DNA of 39,026 bases, from positions 1 to 39,026 of the forward strand of contig JAJTXZ010000046.1 of the NCBI GenBank assembly GCA_021463195.1, read 5' to 3'. The notes below the pieces were generated by a model. The model made no database searches and was not told the origin of the DNA. It saw nothing but the letters and a program-made list of their open reading frames with translations. Positions 1 through 7,359 of the stretch are shown piece by piece (position 1 is the first letter of the stretch; every line of letters starts with the position of its first letter). Origin of the DNA: Anaerolineae bacterium. Lineage in GTDB: Bacteria; Chloroflexota; Anaerolineae; UBA4142; SHND01. The position numbers were made by a program, and so were the translations under genes.

Positions 1-1
1 T

Positions 2-1018
2 GCCCAGTTCCTCAAGGATTACGCGGCGGCTGGCGGCGACCCCAAGAATATCGTCTTTTCGCCGCAAACGTATGACGCGGTGAACGTCCTCTCCGATGCT
101 TTGAAAGCCGTCGCCAAGACTGACGCCGATGGCAATCTCGTTATCGGACGCAAAGCGTTGGCGGAAGCCGTTCGCAAAGTCAAGATTGATGGCGTGACCG
201 GCGCAATTTCGTTCGATTCCACCGGCGACCGTCCGCCTGAATCCACCAACGTCATCATCAACCAAGTTCAAGGCGACAAATGGGTCCAGGTTTATCCGAA
301 ACCCGAATCCAGCAGCGGCACGATGCCCGATCTCGGCGGCAAAGAAATTACCATCGCCGTCGAAAATGCGTATCCGCCCTTTAATGCGATTGATACCACT
401 ACCGGCAAAGGCGTGGGCTGGGATTACGATGCTCTCGCGGAAATTTGCAAGCGCATCAACTGCAAGCCCGTGTTCAAGGAAATCGGTTGGGACGGGATGC
501 TCGCCGCGGTCAGTCAAAATCAATTCGACATGGCAGCCGATGGCGTCACGATCACCGACGAACGCGCCAAGACAGTTGATTTTTCGGACCCATATCTCGC
601 CGTAAGTCAGGTGGTTATGGCGCGTACAGACGAAACCCGCTTCAAAACACTCGCCGAAGCCAAAGCGATGAAAGATTTGAAAGTGGGCACCCAAAAAGGC
701 ACGACCAATTACGACGAAGCGGTCAAAGTTTGGGGCGAAGCCAATGTCGTGGGCTTGGACCAATTCCCGGAAGCGGTCAACGCGCTCATTACGAAACAAG
801 TTGATATCGTCGTCGCGGATGATTCATTCGCCAAAGAATACTTGACTGCCAACGCCGACAAAATCAAAATTCTCGACGAACCATTGGTGACACAATATCT
901 CGGTTTCGTATTCCCCAAAGGATCGAGTCTCGTAGCGTCCGTGAACGCCGCCATTGCCGCAATGAAAGCGGACGGCACGCTCGATGCGCTCGCGAAAAAG
1001 TGGTTCGAAAATCAATAA
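2..1018 (+). CDS. Fused ABC-transporter substrate-binding protein (type I LivJ-like domain + type II GlnH-like domain), 5'-truncated
   Basis: The reading frame is open from base 2, so the N-terminus, including any signal peptide, lies outside the window. The first ~95 visible residues match the C-terminal part of a LivJ-type (Peripla_BP_6) binding protein: a tract around YDAVNVL, then a helix and strand region ending DKWVQVYP. The complete LivJ paralogue at 4973 has a comparable C-terminus. After a short Pro/Ser/Gly linker ([10 protein letters not shown]) a complete SBP_bac_3 domain of about 225 residues follows, with typical features: [19 protein letters not shown], the [21 protein letters not shown]-type hinge and a final LAKKWFENQ. 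Two unrelated binding folds in one chain is unusual. The next two genes are a polar amino-acid permease and ATPase, so the second domain probably serves them in uptake of an amino acid. The ligand is not predictable from the sequence. Confidence 0.85.
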   Translation, partial: AQFLKDYAAAGGDPKNIVFSPQTYDAVNVLSDALKAVAKTDADGNLVIGRKALAEAVRKVKIDGVTGAISFDSTGDRPPESTNVIINQVQGDKWVQVYPKPESSSGTMPDLGGKEITIAVENAYPPFNAIDTTTGKGVGWDYDALAEICKRINCKPVFKEIGWDGMLAAVSQNQFDMAADGVTITDERAKTVDFSDPYLAVSQVVMARTDETRFKTLAEAKAMKDLKVGTQKGTTNYDEAVKVWGEANVVGLDQFPEAVNALITKQVDIVVADDSFAKEYLTANADKIKILDEPLVTQYLGFVFPKGSSLVASVNAAIAAMKADGTLDALAKKWFENQ

Positions 1019-1048
1019 AGCGAACCGCAACGTAACACTGGATTGAAC

Positions 1049-1080
1049 GAGGGCAAAGGGCTTGCGAGTCCTTTGCCCTC
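1049..1080 (+). promoter_or_regulatory. Perfect stem-loop between binding-protein and permease genes
   Basis: GAGGGCAAAGG (1049-1059) is exactly complementary to CCTTTGCCCTC (1070-1080), with a 10-nt loop. No T tract follows and the permease ATG lies 9 nt downstream, where no Shine-Dalgarno motif is visible. It is therefore more likely an mRNA stabiliser or attenuator than a terminator. The same arrangement recurs after the LivJ gene at 6226. Confidence 0.65.
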
Positions 1081-1089
1081 CCTTCCGAC

Positions 1090-1935
1090 ATGACTGTCAA
1101 CACAGAGACACCACAATCCGCCCAAGTCAAGTTTGTGGACCGCCTGGCGCAGCTCCCTTGGTGGTTCATTCTCATTCTGTTACTCAGTGTCATTTTAGCG
1201 TATCAGTTTGCGTCCAATGAAACGTATCAGCAATTATTCCGCCGCATTCTCAATGGCGTTCTAGTCACCCTCTCGATTACCGCCGTCGCCTATAGCATGG
1301 CAATCTTTATCGGCTTGTGCGCCGGACTGGGGCGGATTTCAAAAAATATTTTTATCTTTAATCTTGCGACGTTGTACGTGCAAATTGTGCGCGGCATTCC
1401 GATGCTCGTTCAGATTTTTTATTGGGCATTTGTCATTTTCCCCCTCGCGATTACATTTTTTAATTGGGTTGGCGGCGCCATGACGCCATTCTTGGGCGCC
1501 GATAACGCGCTCGCCAAAATCAAACCTTCCGACATCAATCTGTATTGGGCGGTCGTATTGGCGCTAGCATTTGCGTACGGCGGCTACGAGGCGGAAACGT
1601 TTCGCGCCGGCATCGAATCTATTGGCAAAGGGCAAATGGAAGCGGCGCGCTCATTGGGGATGAGCTACTTTCAAGCGATGCGCTATATCATTTTACCCCA
1701 AGCGATTCGCCGCGTGCTGCCGCCTTTGAGCAATGATTTAATCTCAATGCTCAAAGATTCATCGCTCGCTTCGGTGTTGGGCGTGCGCGATATTACGCAA
1801 GAGGCGCGCTTGTATGCCTCAACCACGTTTCGTTATATCGAAGCGTACAATTCGCTCGCCTTTATCTATCTTATCTTGACCTTGAGTTTGTCGCTGGTCA
1901 CGCGCTGGATTGAAACCCGTTGGAAACAGCTCTAG
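1090..1935 (+). CDS. Polar amino-acid ABC transporter permease (HisM/GlnP family)
   Basis: This 281-residue integral membrane protein has the architecture of the His/Glu/Gln/Arg permease family. It has an N-terminal membrane segment near residues 24-40, further segments near 52-80, 90-120 and 152-165, and a last one near 255-272. The conserved RGIPMLVQ is at 101-108. The EAA loop that contacts the ATPase is clear: YEAETFRAGIESI, then GQMEAARSLGMS (about 166-192) and LPQAIRRVLPPL. The segment around 120-150 between membrane helices is longer than in compact family members. The gene lies between the fused binding protein and a GlnQ-type ATPase, 6 nt upstream of the latter, so the three form one transport unit. 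Substrate is probably a polar or charged amino acid. A homodimeric transmembrane domain is inferred because only one permease gene is present. Confidence 0.92.
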   Translation: MTVNTETPQSAQVKFVDRLAQLPWWFILILLLSVILAYQFASNETYQQLFRRILNGVLVTLSITAVAYSMAIFIGLCAGLGRISKNIFIFNLATLYVQIVRGIPMLVQIFYWAFVIFPLAITFFNWVGGAMTPFLGADNALAKIKPSDINLYWAVVLALAFAYGGYEAETFRAGIESIGKGQMEAARSLGMSYFQAMRYIILPQAIRRVLPPLSNDLISMLKDSSLASVLGVRDITQEARLYASTTFRYIEAYNSLAFIYLILTLSLSLVTRWIETRWKQL

Positions 1936-1941
1936 CCGCTT

Positions 1942-2691
1942 ATGAACTCTGCTCCAAATCAAGCGATTATTCAAGTTCAAGACGTTCACAAACATTTCGG
2001 CAGCGTGCATGCGCTGCGCGGCGTCACCGCGCGCGTTGACAAAGGCGAAGTGTTGGTCATTATCGGGCCCAGCGGCTGCGGCAAATCTACGCTTCTGCGT
2101 TCCATCAACGGACTCGAATACATTGACAGCGGACGCATCCTGGTGGATAACAATACCATTGACGCCAAACATCAAAATATCAATGCAGTGCGCGCCGAAG
2201 TGGGCATGGTCTTTCAACAATTCAATCTCTTTCCGCATCTGACAGTTTTGGAAAATCTGACCATGGCGCAAATCCAAGTCCGCAAGCGCGCCAAAGCGGA
2301 AAGCATTGATATCGCCCATGACCTCTTGAAAAAAGTTCGCATTCCGGAGAAAATAAACATGTACCCGGGGCAGCTTTCTGGAGGGCAACAACAGCGCGTC
2401 GCCATCGCGCGCGCGCTGGCGATGAATCCCAAAGTAATGTTGTTTGACGAACCGACCAGCGCGCTCGACCCGGAAATGATTAACGAAGTTTTGGATGTGA
2501 TGCTTGACCTTGCCCGCGACGGCATGACCATGTTGGTGGTCTCGCACGAGATGGGCTTTGCGCGCAATGCCGCCTCACGCGTGATTTTTATGGACGCGGG
2601 CTCCATCGTCGCCGAAGGCACACCCCAAGACATGTTCGACAATCCAACGAATGACCGGATGAAGCAATTTTTGAGCAAAATCCTGCACTAG
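1942..2691 (+). CDS. glnQ: Polar amino-acid ABC transporter ATP-binding protein (GlnQ family)
   Basis: This 249-residue cytoplasmic ATPase powers amino-acid import with the adjacent permease. All nucleotide-binding motifs are intact: Walker [10 protein letters not shown] at 42-50, Q-loop Gln92 in FQQFNLFPH, signature LSGGQQQ at 145-151, Walker [15 protein letters not shown] from 165, and the switch His in VVSHEMGFA near 202. The MGFAR motif and overall length are typical of the GlnQ/HisP/ArtP group. It starts 6 nt after the permease stop and is probably translated from the same mRNA. A hairpin related to a dispersed repeat follows at 2708-2762, before the Liv-type genes. Confidence 0.95.
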   Translation: MNSAPNQAIIQVQDVHKHFGSVHALRGVTARVDKGEVLVIIGPSGCGKSTLLRSINGLEYIDSGRILVDNNTIDAKHQNINAVRAEVGMVFQQFNLFPHLTVLENLTMAQIQVRKRAKAESIDIAHDLLKKVRIPEKINMYPGQLSGGQQQRVAIARALAMNPKVMLFDEPTSALDPEMINEVLDVMLDLARDGMTMLVVSHEMGFARNAASRVIFMDAGSIVAEGTPQDMFDNPTNDRMKQFLSKILH

Positions 2692-2707
2692 AGCGAATTC
2701 CTGTTTA

Positions 2708-2762
2708 GTCTAGGGTAAAAGACCCTTTGGGTTTCCAAAAATCCAAAGAGTCTATCCCCCAG
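2708..2762. repeat. Imperfect hairpin related to the AGACCCT dispersed repeat
   Basis: AGACCCTTTGGGTTT (2720-2734) pairs with AAATCCAAAGAGTCT (2739-2753) except for one mismatch and one G-U pair. Flanking TCTAGGGTA and TATCCCCCAGA extend the stem. The core resembles the two longer copies at 24591 and 30193 (AGACCCTNNGGGTTT). There is no T tract, so terminator activity between GlnQ and LivG is uncertain. Confidence 0.5.
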
Positions 2763-2787
2763 ATCAAATCGGAAACTGGTCTAACCG

Positions 2788-2853
2788 CAGATTGCAGATT
2801 GCAGATTGCGCGACGCGCCCCTGTTGAATACATCTGAAATCTGAAATCTAAAC
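2788..2853. repeat. Two short heptanucleotide tandem arrays
   Basis: GCAGATT occurs three times in tandem at 2788-2808. After a short GC-rich spacer, TCTGAAA, TCTGAAA and TCTAAAC follow at 2833-2853, ending 4 nt before the LivG start codon. The period of 7 is shared with arrays at 17668, 18030 and 30893. The array occupies the position where a ribosome-binding site would be expected, and no clear Shine-Dalgarno motif is present. Confidence 0.75.
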
Positions 2854-2857
2854 TTTC

Positions 2858-3634
2858 ATGCCAACCATTCTCCAAGCTCAAGGCGTCACCAAACGATTCG
2901 GCGGTCTGACCGCCGTGGACAAGGTTGACTTTACCATCGAAGAAGGTTCGATTATCAGTCTCATCGGACCCAACGGCGCGGGCAAGACGACCTTTTTTAA
3001 TTGCATCACCGGCTATTACACGCCCGAAGAAGGCAGCATCCAATTTCAAGGCGTTCCAACCGTCGGACTCAAGATGCACCAAATCACCAAACTCGGCATC
3101 GCGCGCACATTTCAAAATATTCGTCTGTTCGGAAATATGACCGCGCTTGAAAATGTAATGGTCGGTCAAGACCCGACAATGAAAGCGGGCGTCATCGGCG
3201 CGGTAATGAAAAATAAAAACACGCGTCAAGAAGAAGAACGCGTCACGACGCGCGGCCAAGAGCTGATGAAGTTCACCGGTTTGCGCGGCAAAGAAAATAC
3301 TCTGGCGAAAAATCTCGCCTATGGCGATCAGCGCCGTTTGGAAATCGCGCGCGCGCTCGGCACCAACCCGAAACTTTTATTGCTCGACGAACCAACCGCC
3401 GGCATGAATCCGCAAGAATCGCTGTCCATGGTGGATTTCATTCGCAAACTGCGTCAGGAAATGAATCTCACGATTTTACTCATCGAACATCACATGCGCG
3501 TCGTTATGACCATCTCTGAACGGGTGACGGTGCTCGATTTCGGCGTCAAGATTGCGGAAGGTTCGCCGCAACAAGTGCAGCAAAACCCGCGCGTCCGCGA
3601 AGCGTATCTCGGCACTTCGGAAATGCATATCTAA
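2858..3634 (+). CDS. livG: Branched-chain amino-acid-type ABC transporter ATPase LivG
   Basis: This 258-residue ATPase is one of two nucleotide-binding subunits of the Liv-type importer. Walker A GPNGAGKTT is at 37-45. The Q-loop is FQNIRLF near 86-91. The signature is the variant LAYGDQRRLEIARAL (153-167) typical of LivG rather than the canonical LSGGQ. Walker B LLLLDEPTAGMNPQE begins at 173 and the switch His is in LLIEHHMRVVM. AGMNPxE and the EAYLG C-terminus also point to LivG. LivF follows 81 nt downstream and the binding protein and permeases beyond it. The order G-F-J-H-M differs from the enteric one but all five parts are present. Confidence 0.95.
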   Translation: MPTILQAQGVTKRFGGLTAVDKVDFTIEEGSIISLIGPNGAGKTTFFNCITGYYTPEEGSIQFQGVPTVGLKMHQITKLGIARTFQNIRLFGNMTALENVMVGQDPTMKAGVIGAVMKNKNTRQEEERVTTRGQELMKFTGLRGKENTLAKNLAYGDQRRLEIARALGTNPKLLLLDEPTAGMNPQESLSMVDFIRKLRQEMNLTILLIEHHMRVVMTISERVTVLDFGVKIAEGSPQQVQQNPRVREAYLGTSEMHI

Positions 3635-3648
3635 AGAAAGGCAGCACG

Positions 3649-3699
3649 AAAAAGGAGGAAGGATCAAGCGCTTGCCGCGGTTCATTCTTCCGCCTTTTA
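3649..3699 (+). promoter_or_regulatory. Imperfect stem-loop between LivG and LivF genes
   Basis: AAAAAGGAGGAAGGAT (3649-3664) can pair with the downstream ATTCTTCCGCCTTTT (3684-3698) with two mismatches. The left arm contains a Shine-Dalgarno-like AAGGAGG with no start codon at working distance, so the purine run is probably structural. The LivF ATG is 17 nt beyond the right arm. Confidence 0.35.
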
Positions 3700-3715
3700 T
3701 CGCGACAATTCACCT

Positions 3716-4429
3716 ATGCCGCTCCTTGAAGTCAACGACATTCACACCTATTACGGTCATATTTACGCGCTCAAAGGAATTTCGCTCACCGTCGAACAGG
3801 GTGAAATTGTAACGCTCATCGGCGCGAACGGCGCGGGCAAAACCACCACGCTGAAAACGATTTCGGGTTTGCTGCATCCGCGCGCCGGCACCATCAAATT
3901 GCAGGGCGAACAAATTAGCGGACTCCCCGCCCACGTCATTGTCGGCAAAGGCATCGGACAATCGCCCGAAGGACGACAAATTTTTACGCGCCTGTCCGTG
4001 TTAGAAAATCTAGAGATGGGCGCCTATTCGCGCACGGACAAAGCCGATATTCATAAAGATCTCGACCACGTATTCAGTTTATTTCCACGTCTAGCCGAAC
4101 GCCGCACTCAAGCCGGCGGGACATTATCAGGGGGCGAACAGCAGATGCTCGCGATGGGGCGCGCGCTCATGACGCGCCCGCGCATCCTCTTGCTCGACGA
4201 ACCCTCAATGGGTCTCGCGCCCGTGCTAGTAGACACCATTTTTGACATCATCAAGGCATTGAATCAAGAAGGCGTAACGATTTTGTTGGTTGAACAGAAC
4301 GCCGCGCGCGCCCTTTCGGTGGCGAACCGCGGTTACGTATTGGAAACAGGACATATTTTTCTTCAAGGCAGCGCGCACGAACTTGCCATCAATGAACAAG
4401 TGCGTAAAGCGTATCTGGGCGAAGAGTAA
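3716..4429 (+). CDS. livF: Branched-chain amino-acid-type ABC transporter ATPase LivF
   Basis: This 237-residue ATPase is the partner of LivG in the Liv-type importer. Walker A GANGAGKTT is at 36-44, the Q-loop is GQSPEGRQIF (81-90), signature LSGGEQQMLAMGRAL begins at 137, and Walker B ILLLDEPSMGLAP begins at 157. The switch region is LLVEQNAARAL. SPEGRxIF, DEPSxGLAP and VEQNA are hallmarks of LivF, and the length is normal. The C-terminus VRKAYLGEE is also typical. No strong Shine-Dalgarno motif is visible immediately upstream. A 543-bp gene-free stretch separates it from the binding-protein gene. Confidence 0.95.
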   Translation: MPLLEVNDIHTYYGHIYALKGISLTVEQGEIVTLIGANGAGKTTTLKTISGLLHPRAGTIKLQGEQISGLPAHVIVGKGIGQSPEGRQIFTRLSVLENLEMGAYSRTDKADIHKDLDHVFSLFPRLAERRTQAGGTLSGGEQQMLAMGRALMTRPRILLLDEPSMGLAPVLVDTIFDIIKALNQEGVTILLVEQNAARALSVANRGYVLETGHIFLQGSAHELAINEQVRKAYLGEE

Positions 4430-4843
4430 TTGTCCGCCCGCGCGCGATTCATTCTGATTGCCCGCGCCACGCGCGTCGGCGCATTCAACAAACATCTAAA
4501 TTACACCGCCGCAGGACAAATTCGCGATTTATTGTCCCAGCGCGCGCCATTTTTCAATCACAGCGCGTAACGTCAAGCAATAACCCTTTCAGCCATATGC
4601 GCGTCAAAATCAAAATATATTAGCGCTTTATCATGCGTTTCTCGTTTATTTCCAATTTAGCAAAGATATAGTTCAACTCAAAAGTCTCGCAGCCGCGCGC
4701 CAGCGCAAAACTCGCGCCGCGCGCGGCATGCTAACGAAATACGCGCGCAAACGTCTCGCATACCCAAGACCTATTCTGACCGCGCCGCAAGTTGGGCGCA
4801 AATCCGTAAACTCGGCACACATTTCGTTACAGCAGAAGACGCT

Positions 4844-4858
4844 AAAAAGGAGGTGATC
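4844..4858 (+). promoter_or_regulatory. Orphan extended Shine-Dalgarno sequence
   Basis: AAAAAGGAGGTGATC contains AAAGGAGGTGATC, complementary to the usual bacterial 16S 3' tail over 13 bases. No ATG, GTG or TTG lies at the usual spacing downstream, and the true LivJ start with its own ribosome-binding site is about 115 nt further on. A GTG embedded in the motif would open only a short frame ending at 4920. Confidence 0.4.
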
Positions 4859-4909
4859 GCGCCGCTCAAATTTTTTATTTCACGTTCACCGCGCAAGTAT
4901 GGCGAACTT

Positions 4910-4929
4910 GGCGAATTCTAAAATTCGCC
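4910..4929. promoter_or_regulatory. Perfect 8-bp inverted repeat upstream of LivJ
   Basis: GGCGAATT (4910-4917) and AATTCGCC (4922-4929) are exact inverted copies around CTAA. The position, 44 nt before the LivJ start codon, suits an operator or a leader hairpin. There is no T tract. Confidence 0.45.
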
Positions 4930-4972
4930 ACGCGGTCAATCATCAATTAGGACGATTCAGGAGGAGAAAAGA

Positions 4973-6205
4973 ATGAAGTACAAGATGTTGCTCATCACAA
5001 CGTTGGTCGTCGCGATGGCATTGGTCGTCGTAGGATGCGGCGGCGCCGGCGGCGATGGAAATAACACGATCAAGATTATTTCCAGCACTCCGCTCACCGG
5101 CGGCGATTCCGCTGACGGCATCTCGATGGCAAATTCCGCCAAACTGGCGCTGGAAGCGCATGGCGCAAAATCCGGTAACTATAACATTGTTCTCGAAACG
5201 CTGGATGATGCCAGCGCGGCGCGTGGCGCGTGGGACCCTGACGTTGAAACCAGCAACGCGAACAAAGCTGTCGCCGACAAAAGCGTGATGGCGTATCTCG
5301 GCACCTACAATTCGGGCGCGGCAAAACTTTCCATCCCCATTCTCAATGCCGCCGGTCCGATGGTCATGGTTAGCGGCGGCAATACCTACGCCGGTTTGAC
5401 CAAATCGTTGCCCGGCTTGACCGAAAAAGACGAACCCGGCAAATATTATCCGACGGGCGTCCGCAACTATGCGCGCGTCGTCGCGCCGGACGATGTGCAA
5501 GGCGCAGTGGGCGCGCGCTGGGCTAAAGAACGCGGCGTCACGAGCGTTTACATTATTGACGACCAACAGTTGTACGGCAAAGGCATCGCCGATGTTTATG
5601 AAGCCACCGCCAAAGAACTGGGTATCCAAATTCTCGGACATGAAGGCACGGATACCAAAGCCACCGACTATAGCGCGCTGGCAACCAAGATTACCAATTT
5701 GAATCCGGATGCTGTATTCTATGGCGCGGTCAGTTCGAGCCATGCCGGTCTCATTTGGAAAGCGCTGCGCGCCGCCGGTTACAAAGGCGAATTGTCCGGC
5801 CCGGACGGCATGCTGTCCGAAAACTTTTTGAAAGAAGCTGGCCCGGACGCGGAAGGCACCTTCCTCACGTTCGCCGGTCTGCCGGTGGAAAAATTGATTG
5901 AACTCAGCCCCGAAGGCAAAGCCTGGTACGAAGCATACAAAAAGAAATTCAATCAAGAACCCGGCGCGTACGGCGCGTACGGTTACGAAGCCGCGCTGGC
6001 GGTCCTGAAAGCCATTGACAACTGCGTCGCCAAGAACACGGTCACGCGCGCCTGCGTGCGCGACGAAGTGTTTGCGACCAAAGATTTCAAAGGTATTCTC
6101 GGCACGGTCTGGTCTTTTGACCCCAACGGCGATACGACCGTAGTAACCATGTCCAAGAATGTAGTCGAGAACGGCGATTTCAAGTATCTCGGCATCGCGC
6201 AATAA
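4973..6205 (+). CDS. livJ: Branched-chain amino-acid-type substrate-binding lipoprotein (LivJ-like)
   Basis: This 410-residue extracytoplasmic binding protein captures ligand for the LivHMGF importer. The N-terminus is a lipoprotein signal: basic MKYK, a hydrophobic core, then lipobox VVGC with the acylated Cys near residue 22, followed by Gly/Asn-rich linker. The mature part has the Peripla_BP_6 pattern: SSTPLTGG, MANSAKLAL, a YLGTYNS/AAGPMVMVS tract, NYARVVAPDDVQGAVGA and YIIDDQQLYGKGIADV. It ends with a YGAYGYEAALAVLKAI helix. Two cysteines near the C-terminus could form a disulfide. A strong ribosome-binding site, AGGAGGAG, lies 5 nt before the ATG. The ligand could be a branched-chain amino acid, an amide or another small metabolite; family members vary widely. 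Confidence 0.93.
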   Translation: MKYKMLLITTLVVAMALVVVGCGGAGGDGNNTIKIISSTPLTGGDSADGISMANSAKLALEAHGAKSGNYNIVLETLDDASAARGAWDPDVETSNANKAVADKSVMAYLGTYNSGAAKLSIPILNAAGPMVMVSGGNTYAGLTKSLPGLTEKDEPGKYYPTGVRNYARVVAPDDVQGAVGARWAKERGVTSVYIIDDQQLYGKGIADVYEATAKELGIQILGHEGTDTKATDYSALATKITNLNPDAVFYGAVSSSHAGLIWKALRAAGYKGELSGPDGMLSENFLKEAGPDAEGTFLTFAGLPVEKLIELSPEGKAWYEAYKKKFNQEPGAYGAYGYEAALAVLKAIDNCVAKNTVTRACVRDEVFATKDFKGILGTVWSFDPNGDTTVVTMSKNVVENGDFKYLGIAQ

Positions 6206-6225
6206 CAATGCGGCTCTGATAGTAC

Positions 6226-6261
6226 AGGGACAGGTTGCGCGCGCTTGGGCAACCTGTCCCT
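6226..6261 (+). promoter_or_regulatory. Perfect 13-bp stem-loop between LivJ and LivH genes
   Basis: AGGGACAGGTTGC (6226-6238) is exactly complementary to GCAACCTGTCCCT (6249-6261) around a 10-nt loop. No T tract follows. It sits 20 nt after the LivJ stop and 35 nt before the LivH ATG. It probably protects the LivJ message or partly terminates transcription, giving more binding protein than permease. Confidence 0.75.
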
Positions 6262-6295
6262 CTGCCCGCCCAACGCCAAAGGTCACCGCCCGCAC

Positions 6296-7339
6296 ATGAA
6301 ATCAAAACTCACGATTCGTAGTATCGCTCTGTGGCTAATTCTGGCTGCCACAGCCGTGTTTCTCATCACATCGTTCCTCGCCAATCCCGCGCTGTTTATT
6401 CAACAGCTTCTCAATGGACTCGCGCAGGGTTCTATCTTTGCGCTCGTCGCGCTCGGCTATACGATGGTTTATGGCATCATCGAATTGATTAATTTCGCGC
6501 ACGGCGACGTTTACATGATTGGCGCATTCACCGGTTTGACGATTGCCAGTTTGCTCGGCGCTAGCGAGCAATCTGACCCATCCCTTAGAATCTTTACGCT
6601 CCTCTTGATGTTTATCACCGCTCCCATCGTGTGCGCCATTCTAAATGTAACGATTGACCGACTCGCGTATCGTCCGCTGCGCAACGCGCCGCGCATCGTC
6701 GTGCTAATCACCGCCATCGGTATGTCGTTCATCCTTGAACAAATCGGTCTCTGGTGGGCGCAGCTCGGCGCGCTGAGTTATTTCGGCGGCAGCGGCGCGA
6801 CCCCAAAATCTTTTCCCGCCCTTATCCCCAAGATTAATCTGCTTGCCGATACCGCAATCAACATCAATTTGACCCCCAAGATGGTTTTCGCGTTGGCGTT
6901 GGCGATTCCGCTCATGGTTGCGCTGCGCCTGCTTGTCCAACGAACGCGTATCGGCAAGGCAATGCGCGCCACCGCGCAAAACCGCGAAGCATCGAGTTTG
7001 ATGGGCATCAACATCAATCGCATCATTTCCATCACCTTTATCATCGGCGGCGCGCTCGCAGGCGTTGGCGGCGTCGCGGGCGGACTCTATTTCGAGGGCG
7101 TCCAATGGAATATGGGTTTTGATATGGGACTCAAAGCGTTCACCGCCGCCGTGTTGGGCGGCATCGGCAACATCACCGGCGCCATGCTCGGCGGTTTCTT
7201 TATCGGAGTCGTCTCGGCGCTTAGCGACCAATATTTAGCGGGACAATGGACCCGCGCTGTCGTCTTTGGTCTTTTGGTGTTGGTTTTGGTCTTTCGACCC
7301 ACCGGGCTTCTTGGCACCGGCGTCCAGCAAAAAGCTTGA
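6296..7339 (+). CDS. livH: Branched-chain amino-acid-type ABC permease LivH
   Basis: This 347-residue polytopic permease is one half of the transmembrane channel. It has an N-terminal helix (about 9-28) and then the family hallmark LLNGLAQGSIFALVALGYTMVYGIIELINFAHGD (about 38-71 as a region). Later come NAPRIVVLITAIGMSFILE, a QRTRIGKAMRATAQNREAS EAA-like loop, AFTAAVLGGIGNITGAMLGG and a final VFGLLVLVLVFRPTGLLG. ATG 6296 is preferred over an upstream in-frame TTG at 6245. The latter would add 17 residues read through the 6226-6261 hairpin and has no family counterpart. It is followed after 20 nt by LivM. Confidence 0.93.
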   Translation: MKSKLTIRSIALWLILAATAVFLITSFLANPALFIQQLLNGLAQGSIFALVALGYTMVYGIIELINFAHGDVYMIGAFTGLTIASLLGASEQSDPSLRIFTLLLMFITAPIVCAILNVTIDRLAYRPLRNAPRIVVLITAIGMSFILEQIGLWWAQLGALSYFGGSGATPKSFPALIPKINLLADTAININLTPKMVFALALAIPLMVALRLLVQRTRIGKAMRATAQNREASSLMGININRIISITFIIGGALAGVGGVAGGLYFEGVQWNMGFDMGLKAFTAAVLGGIGNITGAMLGGFFIGVVSALSDQYLAGQWTRAVVFGLLVLVLVFRPTGLLGTGVQQKA

Positions 7340-7359
7340 CCGCGAATGGAGACACAAAC

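Larger units (their letters stand above)
4430..4972. other. Gene-free 543-bp interval upstream of the LivJ gene
   Basis: No coding region is supported here; the longest readable frames are short, unrecognised and lack a convincing start. Three things can be seen. A 13-base tract complementary to a standard 16S rRNA tail lies at 4846-4858. A perfect 8-bp hairpin lies at 4910-4929. A good ribosome-binding site for LivJ (AGGAGGAG, 4960-4967) precedes its ATG. The interval is more AT-rich around 4600-4680 than its surroundings. A LivJ promoter is expected here but no pair of -35 and -10 boxes is convincing. Confidence 0.6.

Noticed and set aside
4943-6295. A 450-codon open frame on the minus strand opposite LivJ
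   Set aside because: It mirrors a certain gene, has a Phe/Gly/Ala/Arg-rich composition typical of antisense readings of GC-rich codons, and shows no family motif or ribosome-binding site.
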